Part shown: positions 8,660 through 16,130 of the stretch, in pieces
Position numbering within the stretch: position 1 is the first letter of the stretch
Layout of the letters: each line of letters opens with the position of its first letter
Translations under genes and position numbers: made by a program
The notes under the pieces: generated by a model
What the model was told of the DNA's origin: nothing
What the model saw: only the letters and a program-made list of their open reading frames with translations
Database searches by the model: none
Source of the DNA: Labilithrix sp.
GTDB lineage: Bacteria; Myxococcota_A; Polyangia; Polyangiales; Polyangiaceae
NCBI GenBank assembly: GCA_019637225.1
Contig: JAHBWC010000046.1
Location: 1-64,000 of the forward strand
DNA: 64,000 nucleotides
Direction of reading: 5' to 3'

Positions 8660-9703
8660 TCAGGGCCCGTCGTCGACCGCGCCCCAGATCGGCGGACGAG
8701 CGTCTTCGAGCACGTCGCCGGTGTCCGCGTCGACGACCCAGCGGAAGAAATGGAACTGCGGCGGGCTGGCCGCCCCGGAGGCGTCGACGCCGCCGAGGTC
8801 GTCGTCGAGCGCGACCGGCTTCGCGATCTCGATGAAGTAGGCGAGGCGGTAGGTGAGCCACGCGAGCGCCGGCCCCGTAGCGACGTGGATGACGAGCTGT
8901 ACGTGGGTGACGTCGTCGGCGCGGACCTGGCCGAGCGGGATGCGCGGAAGCTCGCGAACAGGACGAGGCGGCCCGCCGAGCGCACGCGCGTCGAGCGCGA
9001 ACAGCCGGCGGCCGACGAGCTTCGCGAGGAGACGCGGATCGTCCTCCGACAGCGCGGGCCGGGTGTCGATCGTCAGGTGCGGATGGATCCGCGACAGGTT
9101 GACGAACGAGCTCACCTCGCCGTCGTCGTCGACGAACACCTCGACGTCGGCGGCGTTGTCGATCTCCTTGAAGGCCTCGTACCCCTTGCTCGCGAACGAT
9201 GCGTCGAAGCGGACCGCCCACGCGGCGCGCGGCGGGGCGTGGTCGGCCGGCTCGACGGCGCGGACGCGCTCGGCCAGCGCCGGCACGACGTGGCGCGGGA
9301 GCCCGAGGAGGTCCGCGTTCCGCTTGACGAAGGCGCGCGCACTTTCGGCGGCCGCGGCGCCGGAGAGCGCGCCGCCCTCACGCGGCGCCCGCACGGTGAT
9401 CTCGCGCCGCGCCCTCCGGAGGAAGCCGGCGAAGGGATCGACGACGGTGAGGCTCCCGCTGAGGGCCTCTTCGTTCACGATCCAGCGCGAGCCCAGCGGC
9501 GCCGGGTTGCGGTCGCGGAGGCGATCGACGAGCGCGCGCCGCGCGGGCGTCGTCATCGCGTGGACGACGTCGACGTGGCGCGGCCGCGCGGTCACGCCGG
9601 CGACGGGCCGCGCTCGACCCGCGGTCGCACCGCACCCGACCGTCGCGGTCGCGAGCGCGGCGACGACCACGCGGACGAACCCGCTCAGACGCTCGGCCCC
9701 CAC
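8660..9703 (-). CDS. Lipoprotein resembling metalloprotease propeptides (FTP/PepSY-like)
   Basis: 347 residues from GTG 9703. It opens with a hydrophobic signal (FVRVVVAALATATVGC) whose cysteine suggests lipidation, although the lipobox is weak. The region AESARAFVKRNADLLGLPRH and the following beta-rich DGEVSSFVN and VDADTGDVLEDARPP stretches resemble the FTP/PepSY propeptides of thermolysin- and fungalysin-type proteases. No peptidase domain follows, so it may act as a free inhibitor or chaperone, or be something unrelated. The start overlaps the end of the CAAX protease gene by 19 bp, indicating translational coupling. The open frame runs much further upstream through that gene, and that part was discarded. 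Confidence 0.6.
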   Translation of the reverse strand: MGAERLSGFVRVVVAALATATVGCGATAGRARPVAGVTARPRHVDVVHAMTTPARRALVDRLRDRNPAPLGSRWIVNEEALSGSLTVVDPFAGFLRRARREITVRAPREGGALSGAAAAESARAFVKRNADLLGLPRHVVPALAERVRAVEPADHAPPRAAWAVRFDASFASKGYEAFKEIDNAADVEVFVDDDGEVSSFVNLSRIHPHLTIDTRPALSEDDPRLLAKLVGRRLFALDARALGGPPRPVRELPRIPLGQVRADDVTHVQLVIHVATGPALAWLTYRLAYFIEIAKPVALDDDLGGVDASGAASPPQFHFFRWVVDADTGDVLEDARPPIWGAVDDGP

Positions 9704-10371
9704 AGCCTGAACATCATGATCACGGTCCAGTCGAAGAGCACGTGCGAAAAGACGCTGGGCAAGAGCCGCTCGAACCTCCGGGCCATGCCACCCCACACGA
9801 GCCCGCAGCCGAGGGCGGCGAGGACGATGACGGGGTTCGGCCCGGCGACGGGGTCGCGGAGCGCCCAGATCGTCGGGGCGTGAGCGACGGCGTAGAGCAC
9901 GGCCGCCCAGACCCACGCCCGGTGCGAGCCGATCTGCTCCTCGAGCAGCGAGACCACGAGGCCGCGCCAGACGAGCTCTTCGGCGATCGCGATGACGATG
10001 ATCGCGACGACCACCACCCCGACGTTCTTCCGGAGCGCCGTCGGATCGCCGAGCTGCAGGTAGAGTCGCGCGAGCCAGCTGGCGCGGATCGACTCGGGCG
10101 GCGCGACGACCCGGGTGAAGGCGTAGGCCGCGCCGAAGAGGACCGCGGCGCCGGCGAACCCTCGGCTGAAGTCGCCGCTCTTCACGGAGACCCAGCTCTT
10201 CAGGATGCCGTCGTGCCTCGCCCGGAGGACGCCGAGCACCGCGAGCGCGACCGTCGGGACGGCCATGACGAGGAAGAAGCTCGAGGTGCCGGCGCGGGAA
10301 AGCTCGAACGCGAAGTGCGAGGCCACGGCGACGGTGGCGACGATTGCGGCGAGGTAGGCGACGTTTCGCAC
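9685..10371 (-). CDS. CPBP-family intramembrane glutamic protease (CAAX protease-like)
   Basis: 228 residues with about six membrane helices. It carries the family signature: motif 1 EELVWRG (EExxxR), motif 2 AVLYAVAHAPTIW (with the conserved histidine), and a final SHVLFDWTV (HxxxD, where many members have HxxxN). These glutamate/histidine residues build the active site of Rce1/CPBP intramembrane proteases. In bacteria these act in peptide maturation or bacteriocin immunity, and the substrate here is unknown. The start is GTG 10371, and it is the first gene of the operon with the propeptide-like lipoprotein and glnE. Confidence 0.85.
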   Translation of the reverse strand: MRNVAYLAAIVATVAVASHFAFELSRAGTSSFFLVMAVPTVALAVLGVLRARHDGILKSWVSVKSGDFSRGFAGAAVLFGAAYAFTRVVAPPESIRASWLARLYLQLGDPTALRKNVGVVVVAIIVIAIAEELVWRGLVVSLLEEQIGSHRAWVWAAVLYAVAHAPTIWALRDPVAGPNPVIVLAALGCGLVWGGMARRFERLLPSVFSHVLFDWTVIMMFRLWGPSV

Positions 10372-10451
10372 GACGCGAGGCTTCTAACACGGCGCGGTGT
10401 TCGCTCGCGAGCGGGGAACGAGCGGGAGCGTGATGCGTCCCGGCGCCCGGC

Positions 10452-11285
10452 TCAGGGGGCGAAGTGGTAGCCGACGCTTAGGCCGAGCGCGAAGTGCATC
10501 GCCTGGTGCGCGCTCGCGATGTCGCCGTCGACCGACCCGCCGACCGAGCTGTACTCGACCTTCTTGAACTGGCCGAGGTCGGCGCCGAAGCGGAGGTCGA
10601 GCGCCGTGGTCGCGGCCTTGTCGGACGCGGCGCCCATCGGGAAGCGGTAGCCGGCGCCGACCTTGAAGTCGACGGGCGCCGAGACCTTGAGCGCCTCGGG
10701 GCTGTCGCCGCTGTCGCTCTTGGTGCTCCCGCCGTAGGTCGTGAAGAGCGCGAGGCCACCCTCGACGTACGCGCCGCGGCTGCGATCCTTGAACGCGTAC
10801 TGGGCGACGACGGGGATCTGGTAGGCGTACCCGTTCGAGCACGTGCCCGCGCAGCCCTCGATGAGCGCGCCGTAGCCGCCCTGAAGGCCCGCCATGATCC
10901 CGAACTGCGGCGTGAGGTAGCCGCCGAGCTTGACGTCGAAGGTCACGAGCGCGGACGCGATGTCGATCCCCTCGACGGCCTCACCGCCGAGGAAGCCGGC
11001 GCCGCTGCCGATCGTGAGGACGAAGCCCGTGCCGGCCGTCGGCGGCTCGTCGCTCGCGGGCGCCGCGGCGCTCTTGTCCTTGCTCGGCGGCGCCTCGACG
11101 ACCGGCGCCGGCGCGGGCGCCGCAGGCTCGGCCGGGGGCAGCTCGGGCAAGGGCTCGGCCGCGGCGACGAGCACGGGCTCCGGCGCCTTCTCCTTCCCCT
11201 TCTTCGTCTTGGCGGGCCCCTTCGCGAGCGCGACGGAGCCGGTGGTGAGGGTCAGGAGGACGGCGGCGAGGGTAACGGTGCGCAT
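10452..11285 (-). CDS. Outer-membrane beta-barrel protein with Ala/Pro-rich linker
   Basis: 277 residues from ATG 11285 (MRTVTLAAVLLTLTTGSVALAKG), a clear Sec signal peptide. Residues about 25-95 are rich in Pro/Ala/Glu/Lys, like a periplasmic spacer. The rest alternates polar and hydrophobic residues in strands with many Gly/aromatic residues and ends in GLSVGYHFAP, the terminal aromatic-strand pattern of outer-membrane barrels. A cysteine pair (EGCAGTCSNG) sits in one loop. The annotated open frame starts 24 bp earlier, but the internal ATG gives the better signal peptide. Ligand and role are unknown. Confidence 0.7.
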   Translation of the reverse strand: MRTVTLAAVLLTLTTGSVALAKGPAKTKKGKEKAPEPVLVAAAEPLPELPPAEPAAPAPAPVVEAPPSKDKSAAAPASDEPPTAGTGFVLTIGSGAGFLGGEAVEGIDIASALVTFDVKLGGYLTPQFGIMAGLQGGYGALIEGCAGTCSNGYAYQIPVVAQYAFKDRSRGAYVEGGLALFTTYGGSTKSDSGDSPEALKVSAPVDFKVGAGYRFPMGAASDKAATTALDLRFGADLGQFKKVEYSSVGGSVDGDIASAHQAMHFALGLSVGYHFAP

Positions 11286-11443
11286 GGTGTCCGCCTGTCG
11301 GCCCCCCACCGACGAGGTTGCTCGAAAAGCGACGTCGAGCGTCGAGGCGGCCGGTTCGCACAGGGCAACGACGATCCCACGCCCCGGGCGAAATCGTGCG
11401 CACCCGTCGGCTCGAGCGGCCGACAGGCCGCACGGAGGCGATC

Positions 11444-12220
11444 ATGAGCGAAGTCAGTGGAATCGGGGCGCGACGGCACTTCTCGGCAGAGGAAGAGGAG
11501 GCGCTCCGCCGAGACGAGTCGACGAGCAGCATCGTGAAACGTGACGCGAAGACGAATGTGGAGATCTACGGAACGGACCGCTCCTGGGTCGCCACGAAGC
11601 ACCATCAACAGAGCCCGTGTCATGACCCCGTCGCGAGCGCGCTCGAAATCGGTCACGCCGGCGTCGAGGGACTCGAGATCGCTGGCCTCGTTCACCTCGG
11701 CGTAGCCGGAGCCGTCGGCGGCCCGCTCGTCGGCCTCGCGCTCGGGACCTACACGCTCGCCGAGGCCCACGTAAAAGCAGACGAGCAGGCACGCGCGCTC
11801 GCGAAGGACAACGCTCACGTCGCGTTGATCGGCGCGCTCGACCTCCCCACGTCCTACAAGGCCGCGCGCCTGGACGGCGAGTACAAGCACGTCGCGAGGG
11901 GAGCGAACACCCCTGCGTTCAAGATGACGGAGGCTGTTCTCGCCGACAAGAAGGGCAGGGCGACGCTCCAGCTCCATGCGGACCGTGGAATGCACGCGGC
12001 GCGCGACCTGACGCGCTCTGGCGTAACCGCCGAGCAGTACTTGAAGCAACATCCGAAGATCGCCGACACCTACGCTCGGGACGCCGCGTTTCGCGAGGGG
12101 TTCGACGCCTACCTCCACGCGGCCGCCGCTCTCGCTCCCGCAGAGATGAAAGCGTTCGAGGCGAAGAGCGCCGAGCGAGACGGATGGTACGCGCAGAGCC
12201 AGATAAGCTTCCGGGTGTGA
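11444..12220 (+). CDS. Hypothetical protein, 258 aa
   Basis: The start is ATG 11444, with GGAGG five to ten bases upstream. The upstream open frame to 11318 is not needed. The protein is mostly helical and Ala/Glu/His-rich. A hydrophobic, glycine-rich stretch (residues about 77-100, GLVHLGVAGAVGGPLVGLALG) could be a membrane hairpin. A histidine-rich region (residues about 45-60, TKHHQQSPCHDP) precedes it. The GC level and codon use are slightly lower than those of the neighbours. The stop overlaps the GTG of the next gene (GTGA), so the two are translationally coupled. No family was recognised. Confidence 0.6.
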   Translation: MSEVSGIGARRHFSAEEEEALRRDESTSSIVKRDAKTNVEIYGTDRSWVATKHHQQSPCHDPVASALEIGHAGVEGLEIAGLVHLGVAGAVGGPLVGLALGTYTLAEAHVKADEQARALAKDNAHVALIGALDLPTSYKAARLDGEYKHVARGANTPAFKMTEAVLADKKGRATLQLHADRGMHAARDLTRSGVTAEQYLKQHPKIADTYARDAAFREGFDAYLHAAAALAPAEMKAFEAKSAERDGWYAQSQISFRV

Positions 12221-12780
12221 AGCGGGAGCGAGCAGTGGCGGCGTCGCCCTATCGCGCCGCGGGGGCACGTCTCGAGGCCCCGCGGCCGCTCGAGCCGGAG
12301 GACGAGATGCGCCTCGCGCTCGACGCACCGGAGTGGCCTCGCGGAGCGCGCAAGCTCGCCCTCTACGGCGTGACGCTCCTCGGGCTCGCGATGGTGATCT
12401 TCGCCGCGTCCGCCGGCTCGGTGACGAACATCGTCCTCGCGTGCGCGCTGGCATCACGTCTCTTCCTACCGATGGCGAGCTTGCTCGTGCGCGGGGTGAG
12501 ACGCCGGCGGCACATCGCTCGACTTCGCTCGGAGGGCTACGACGTCGACGGTGTCCCCCTTCGACTCCGCGTCCCCGTTGACGGCGACGCGGACGCCGCC
12601 CTGGAGACTCGAGTCCGCGTCGCCTTTGACGACGGCGAGCACGACGACGCCTCGAGGCGCGACGACGCGAACGCCTGCTCCTCTGCGAGTATTGCGAGCG
12701 TCCAGGCGGCTCGTGCGGAGATCAGAACGGAGGGGCCTCCGGTGCGGTCGTCGGATCGGGGGTCGTCGGGCGGCGGGTGA
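12217..12780 (+). CDS. Hypothetical membrane protein, 187 aa
   Basis: It starts at GTG 12217, overlapping the previous stop by four bases. Residues about 45-90 hold two hydrophobic segments (LALYGVTLLGLAMVIFAAS and NIVLACALASRLFLPMASLLV), followed by a basic RGVRRRRHIARLR turn. The C-terminal half is acidic and low-complexity (VDGDADAAL, DDGEHDDASRRDD). Its last 59 bp overlap, tail to tail, the end of the large convergent membrane-protein gene, so the exact C-terminus is doubtful. It is probably co-expressed with the preceding hypothetical gene, and its function is unknown. Confidence 0.5.
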   Translation: MKRERAVAASPYRAAGARLEAPRPLEPEDEMRLALDAPEWPRGARKLALYGVTLLGLAMVIFAASAGSVTNIVLACALASRLFLPMASLLVRGVRRRRHIARLRSEGYDVDGVPLRLRVPVDGDADAALETRVRVAFDDGEHDDASRRDDANACSSASIASVQAARAEIRTEGPPVRSSDRGSSGGG

Positions 12781-14863
12781 GGCGCTCGGCGATCTTGGCC
12801 TTGAGCGCGAGGAGGCGGTCCTTGTGCGCCCAGAAGAGGAGCGCCACGAGGGCGAGCCAGACCGCGTGCAGGCCGGCGATGAAGGTGTTCGTCACGTAGA
12901 CGATGCGCGGCGTGAAGGGGCGCTCGCTCGACACGAGCTGGCGGCTCGCCTGGACGTAGCGCTCCGACGTCGGGAACGAGAGCGAGACGGGCGTGATGTC
13001 CGTCTTCGGGTCGCCCGAGAACATCGGCTGCGATCCGCCGGGCGCCTCCGGGCGCGGCAGATCGGGACGCTCGACGAACATCTCGTGCGCCGGCTCGACG
13101 GTCGCGTCCGACGAGAGCGCGAAGCGCCCGCCGAGGAGCGCGACCACCGTGAGCACGCCCGAAGCGACGAGCAGCCACGTGCCGCGAACGAAGCGTGACG
13201 CGAGGAAGACCGCGCCGGCGAGGAAGAGCCCCGAGGTCGCGATGACGAAGCCCTCGCGCGAGACGAACCAGAGCCCCGCGGTGCACAGGCCGGCGATCGC
13301 GCGGGTCTTCGTCGTCCGGAAGCCGAAGCACGCGAGCGCGATGCCGAGCACGATCGCGACGAGGTCGCCGCGCGCGAAGGCCCAGCGGACGCGGTCGCCG
13401 CCGAGCACCGCGATCGGGCGGACGAACTCCGGGAGGCCCACGGTCGTCTCCGCCGAGCTCGTCGCGAGCGGATGGGTCGTCGACGGGATCGTGACGGCTC
13501 CGGCGATCGGCCAGAGGCTCGCCTCGTTCAGCGACTGGACGCGGAGCTGGTGCGTCCCGCCGCGCACCGGCACGAGGACCTCCTTCGCGCCCGCCTCGGT
13601 GTGGAGGATGCGCTGCGCGTTCTGGTCGGTCGAGAGGTACATGGCCTTGCCCGCCGGCGTGAGCATCAGGTGATCGAGGCCGTTGTTGTCGTAGCTGATG
13701 GTCTCGTCGCTGATGAGCTCGCCTCGCCCGGTGATGGCGACGAAGCGGCGATGCGTCCGCGCGACGGCGGCGAGGACGTCGCCGCGGACGAGGGAGCGCG
13801 CGTCGACCTCGAGCGCCTGCCCCTTCTGCACGAGGTACACGCGCGCTCCGGGGAACGTCGGTGGGATCGGCGACTGCGAGGTCTCGACGAGCTTCGCCTC
13901 GCCGCCCGCCTCGACGCGGTGCTCGGGATCGGCCTCGACGAGCCACCACTCGTACGCCGAGCGGCCGTCCGGCGAGAACGTCTTGAGGCTCCCGACCGAC
14001 GACGGCGGGAGCGTCCCCGCGATCGTGATCTCGGCCTCGTGGCCGCCCGTCGGGAGGAGGAGCTCCTCGCCTTCGACGGTCCACCCGGTCGACCCCTGCA
14101 CGTCGCTCACCTTCTCGCCGTAGCGAAGCGGCAGGCGGATCGTCCCGAGATCGGTGCTCTGCGACGCGGTGAGCTTGTAGCTGAAGCCCGTCTCCCTCCC
14201 GAAGCGAAGCGCGCGCGCCAACCGGAAGATCGGCGGCGCCGTGGGCTTCGCTTCGCCCGCGGTCATCGGATCGAAGTGCAGCACCGCGCCCGTGACGCCG
14301 CTGAGGCGCTCGCCCTCGATGAGGCGTCCGCTCGTGAGGAGCGCGTCGACCGCGACCACGGGGCCGGGCACCGCGAGCATCTGGTCGGATCCCACCGTGA
14401 TGCGTCCGCGGATCGTGAACGAGCGCGCGGACGTGAACACGTGGTAGCGATCGCCGTCGAAGCCGATCGCCGCCGGCGCTCCGTCGATCGTGACGTCGTC
14501 GAGGCGGACCTGCCCCGGCGGGCCGAAAAGCGGCACCTTGATCTGCTCGTTCGCGCGCACGCCTCCCTTCAGCTCGAAGGTCATCGACGTGCTCACGGAT
14601 CCTCGCAGGACCAGCGTCGAGAGGAGGTAGCAGTCCTCCGTGCACGGCTCGGGCGGCGGCGCGGGCTCCGGCTTGTCGCCGGCCGGAACGCCCGAGTAGA
14701 GGACGCCGATCGGGTGATGCTGCCCGCGCGCCTCGCCGGGCGCGGCGGCGAGCGCGGCGAGCGCGGCGAGCGCGGCGACGGCGCGCTTGCCCGGCAGGCG
14801 GGCGAGCCGCGAGAGACGCTTCGAGAACGAACAGGCGCGCTCGCCTTCGTGGGCTGACGACAT
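12722..14863 (-). CDS. Large exported membrane protein of unknown function
   Basis: 713 residues. An Ala-rich signal peptide (KRAVAALAALAALAAAPGEARG) is followed by about 450 residues of predominantly beta structure, presumably periplasmic. A cluster of four or five membrane helices spans residues about 500-590 (VAIVLGIALACFGF to LLVASGVLTVVALLGGRF). A soluble stretch follows, then one further helix (TFIAGLHAVWLALVALLFWAHK) and a basic tail. A cysteine pair (CTEDCYLL) follows the signal. No enzyme motif was seen. It may anchor or sense something at the inner membrane, but that is a guess. Confidence 0.65.
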   Translation of the reverse strand: MSSAHEGERACSFSKRLSRLARLPGKRAVAALAALAALAAAPGEARGQHHPIGVLYSGVPAGDKPEPAPPPEPCTEDCYLLSTLVLRGSVSTSMTFELKGGVRANEQIKVPLFGPPGQVRLDDVTIDGAPAAIGFDGDRYHVFTSARSFTIRGRITVGSDQMLAVPGPVVAVDALLTSGRLIEGERLSGVTGAVLHFDPMTAGEAKPTAPPIFRLARALRFGRETGFSYKLTASQSTDLGTIRLPLRYGEKVSDVQGSTGWTVEGEELLLPTGGHEAEITIAGTLPPSSVGSLKTFSPDGRSAYEWWLVEADPEHRVEAGGEAKLVETSQSPIPPTFPGARVYLVQKGQALEVDARSLVRGDVLAAVARTHRRFVAITGRGELISDETISYDNNGLDHLMLTPAGKAMYLSTDQNAQRILHTEAGAKEVLVPVRGGTHQLRVQSLNEASLWPIAGAVTIPSTTHPLATSSAETTVGLPEFVRPIAVLGGDRVRWAFARGDLVAIVLGIALACFGFRTTKTRAIAGLCTAGLWFVSREGFVIATSGLFLAGAVFLASRFVRGTWLLVASGVLTVVALLGGRFALSSDATVEPAHEMFVERPDLPRPEAPGGSQPMFSGDPKTDITPVSLSFPTSERYVQASRQLVSSERPFTPRIVYVTNTFIAGLHAVWLALVALLFWAHKDRLLALKAKIAERLTRRPTTPDPTTAPEAPPF

Positions 14864-15150
14864 GGAATGGACCTCGTAGGCGCGCGGCGCGCGCGCGACG
14901 GCGTCGCCTCGGCGAGCGTTCGCCGGGCGACGAGATGCGGCACGCGAGCGGAGCGGAGTGGACGGATCGGGACGAGCGGGAGCGGAGCCGGCGCGCCGAT
15001 CTCGGTCGTCGGCCCACGCGTCGAGTTCGACCGCGGCCTTCCGAATTTGTTCCGCGCGGTCGCGATCCCGACGCCGCCCTCCACGGGCGGCGGCCCGCGG
15101 CGTCGGCAGGGCGCGCCCGCCGTGGGGCTCGCGGACGCTCTCGAAGAATT
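14864..15150. other. Intergenic region upstream of the divergent membrane-protein and DUF2239 genes
   Basis: No convincing gene is present. It holds GC-rich inverted motifs and the presumed promoter of the minus-strand membrane-protein gene. The AT-rich promoter and operator of the DUF2239 gene begins at its right end. Confidence 0.5.
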
Positions 15151-15153
15151 TTA

Positions 15154-15196
15154 CCAGGGTAATATTGACTTCAAATATTACCCTGGCAATATTGCC
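15154..15196 (+). promoter_or_regulatory. Promoter and palindromic operator of the DUF2239 gene, leaderless start
   Basis: CCAGGGTAATATT (15154-15166) is repeated inverted as AATATTACCCTGG (15174-15186) with a 7-nt spacer, a perfect 13-bp inverted repeat. The second arm overlaps another 12-bp palindrome, GGCAATATTGCC (15185-15196). Within this AT-rich island, TTGACT (15165-15170) and AATATT (15188-15193) are separated by 17 bp, an acceptable -35/-10 pair. The ATG at 15202 lies about 8 nt past the -10, where transcription should begin, and there is no ribosome-binding site, so the mRNA is predicted to be leaderless. Confidence 0.7.
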
Positions 15197-15201
15197 CCCT
15201 C

Positions 15202-15846
15202 ATGGAACTCGAACGGACTTTCACGGCTTTTTCGGGACACCGCCGCATCGCCTCGGGCGCCGTCCGGGAGACGCTGCTCGAGACGAAGGCCTGGCTCGAC
15301 CGCGGGGAAGCCGACCCGCTCCTCATCTTCGAGGACGCGACCGGCAGCCCCGTCGACTTCGATCTGCGCGGCACGCCCGAGGAGGCGCTCGAGCGCCTCT
15401 CGTCGCATCCGCTCGTCGGCGGAGAAGCGGACGAAGCACCGCCGCGCCGCGCGGGGCCGGGACGCCCCAAGCTCGGCGTCGTCTCGCGCGAGGTGTCGCT
15501 CCTGCCCCGGCACTGGGCGTGGCTCGAGGATCAGCGCGGCGGGATCTCGGTCGCGCTGCGGGCGCTCATCGACGAGGCGCGCAAGCGCGGGCAGTCGCGT
15601 CAGCTCGCGCGCAAAGCGCGCGAGGCGGCCGGCAAGTTCATGTGGACGATCGCCGGCGATCTCCCGGGCTTCGAGGAAGCCTCGCGCGCGCTCTACGCGC
15701 GGGACGACGCGAGGCTCGGCGCGCTGACGCGATCGTGGCCGAAGGACATCGCGGCGCACGTCGCCGCGCTCGTCGCCCACGCCAAGCGGCTCGAGGAGGA
15801 GGCCGCGCTCGAGGAGCGTCGCGCGACGCCGACCGCCGCGACGTGA
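15202..15846 (+). CDS. DUF2239 family protein
   Basis: 214 residues beginning MELERTFTAFSGHRRIASG, the usual start of DUF2239 proteins, followed by family blocks such as LIFEDATGSPVDFDLRG, GPGRPKLGVVSREVSLLPRH and WLEDQRGGISVALRALIDEAR. The part after GRPKLGVV looks like a small DNA-binding ribbon/helix unit, as in families that regulate themselves, but this is inferred. It is cytoplasmic and its biochemical role is unknown. An exact 50-bp tandem duplication begins inside the last codons and carries the stop codon into both copies. Confidence 0.85.
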   Translation: MELERTFTAFSGHRRIASGAVRETLLETKAWLDRGEADPLLIFEDATGSPVDFDLRGTPEEALERLSSHPLVGGEADEAPPRRAGPGRPKLGVVSREVSLLPRHWAWLEDQRGGISVALRALIDEARKRGQSRQLARKAREAAGKFMWTIAGDLPGFEEASRALYARDDARLGALTRSWPKDIAAHVAALVAHAKRLEEEAALEERRATPTAAT

Positions 15847-15902
15847 ACGCGTCCGCGCTCGAGGAGCGTCGCGCGACGCCGACCGCCGCGACGTGAACGC
15901 GT
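15803..15902. repeat. Exact 50-bp tandem duplication spanning a stop codon
   Basis: Bases 15803-15852 are repeated without change at 15853-15902. The first copy encodes the C-terminal residues of the DUF2239 protein and its TGA, and the second lies after the stop. The duplication is recent, since no substitutions separate the copies. Confidence 0.9.
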
Positions 15903-16130
15903 CGCCGCGACGTCGCGGTGGACCGTCCGCGCGCGTGCGCATCGAACGCTGCGTAAGATGATTACGACAGGCCGCAGCGTGTCCTGAAAACGTGCCGACG
16001 ACGCGGCGAAAGCCGTTTCGCCGGCTGGTTCGCGATCGATCGTCTGCTATGAGACCGCCGCCTCGCGAGGCGAGCCGTCGGCATCGGGGGAGCCTTCGGG
16101 ATCGTGTCTCGCAGCGAGGCAGGAGGACGA

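Noticed and set aside
5741-9883. 1380-residue plus-strand frame over glnE and the operon upstream
   Set aside because: Shadow of glnE and neighbours: extremely Arg/Glu-rich, no recognisable domain, crosses three real genes.
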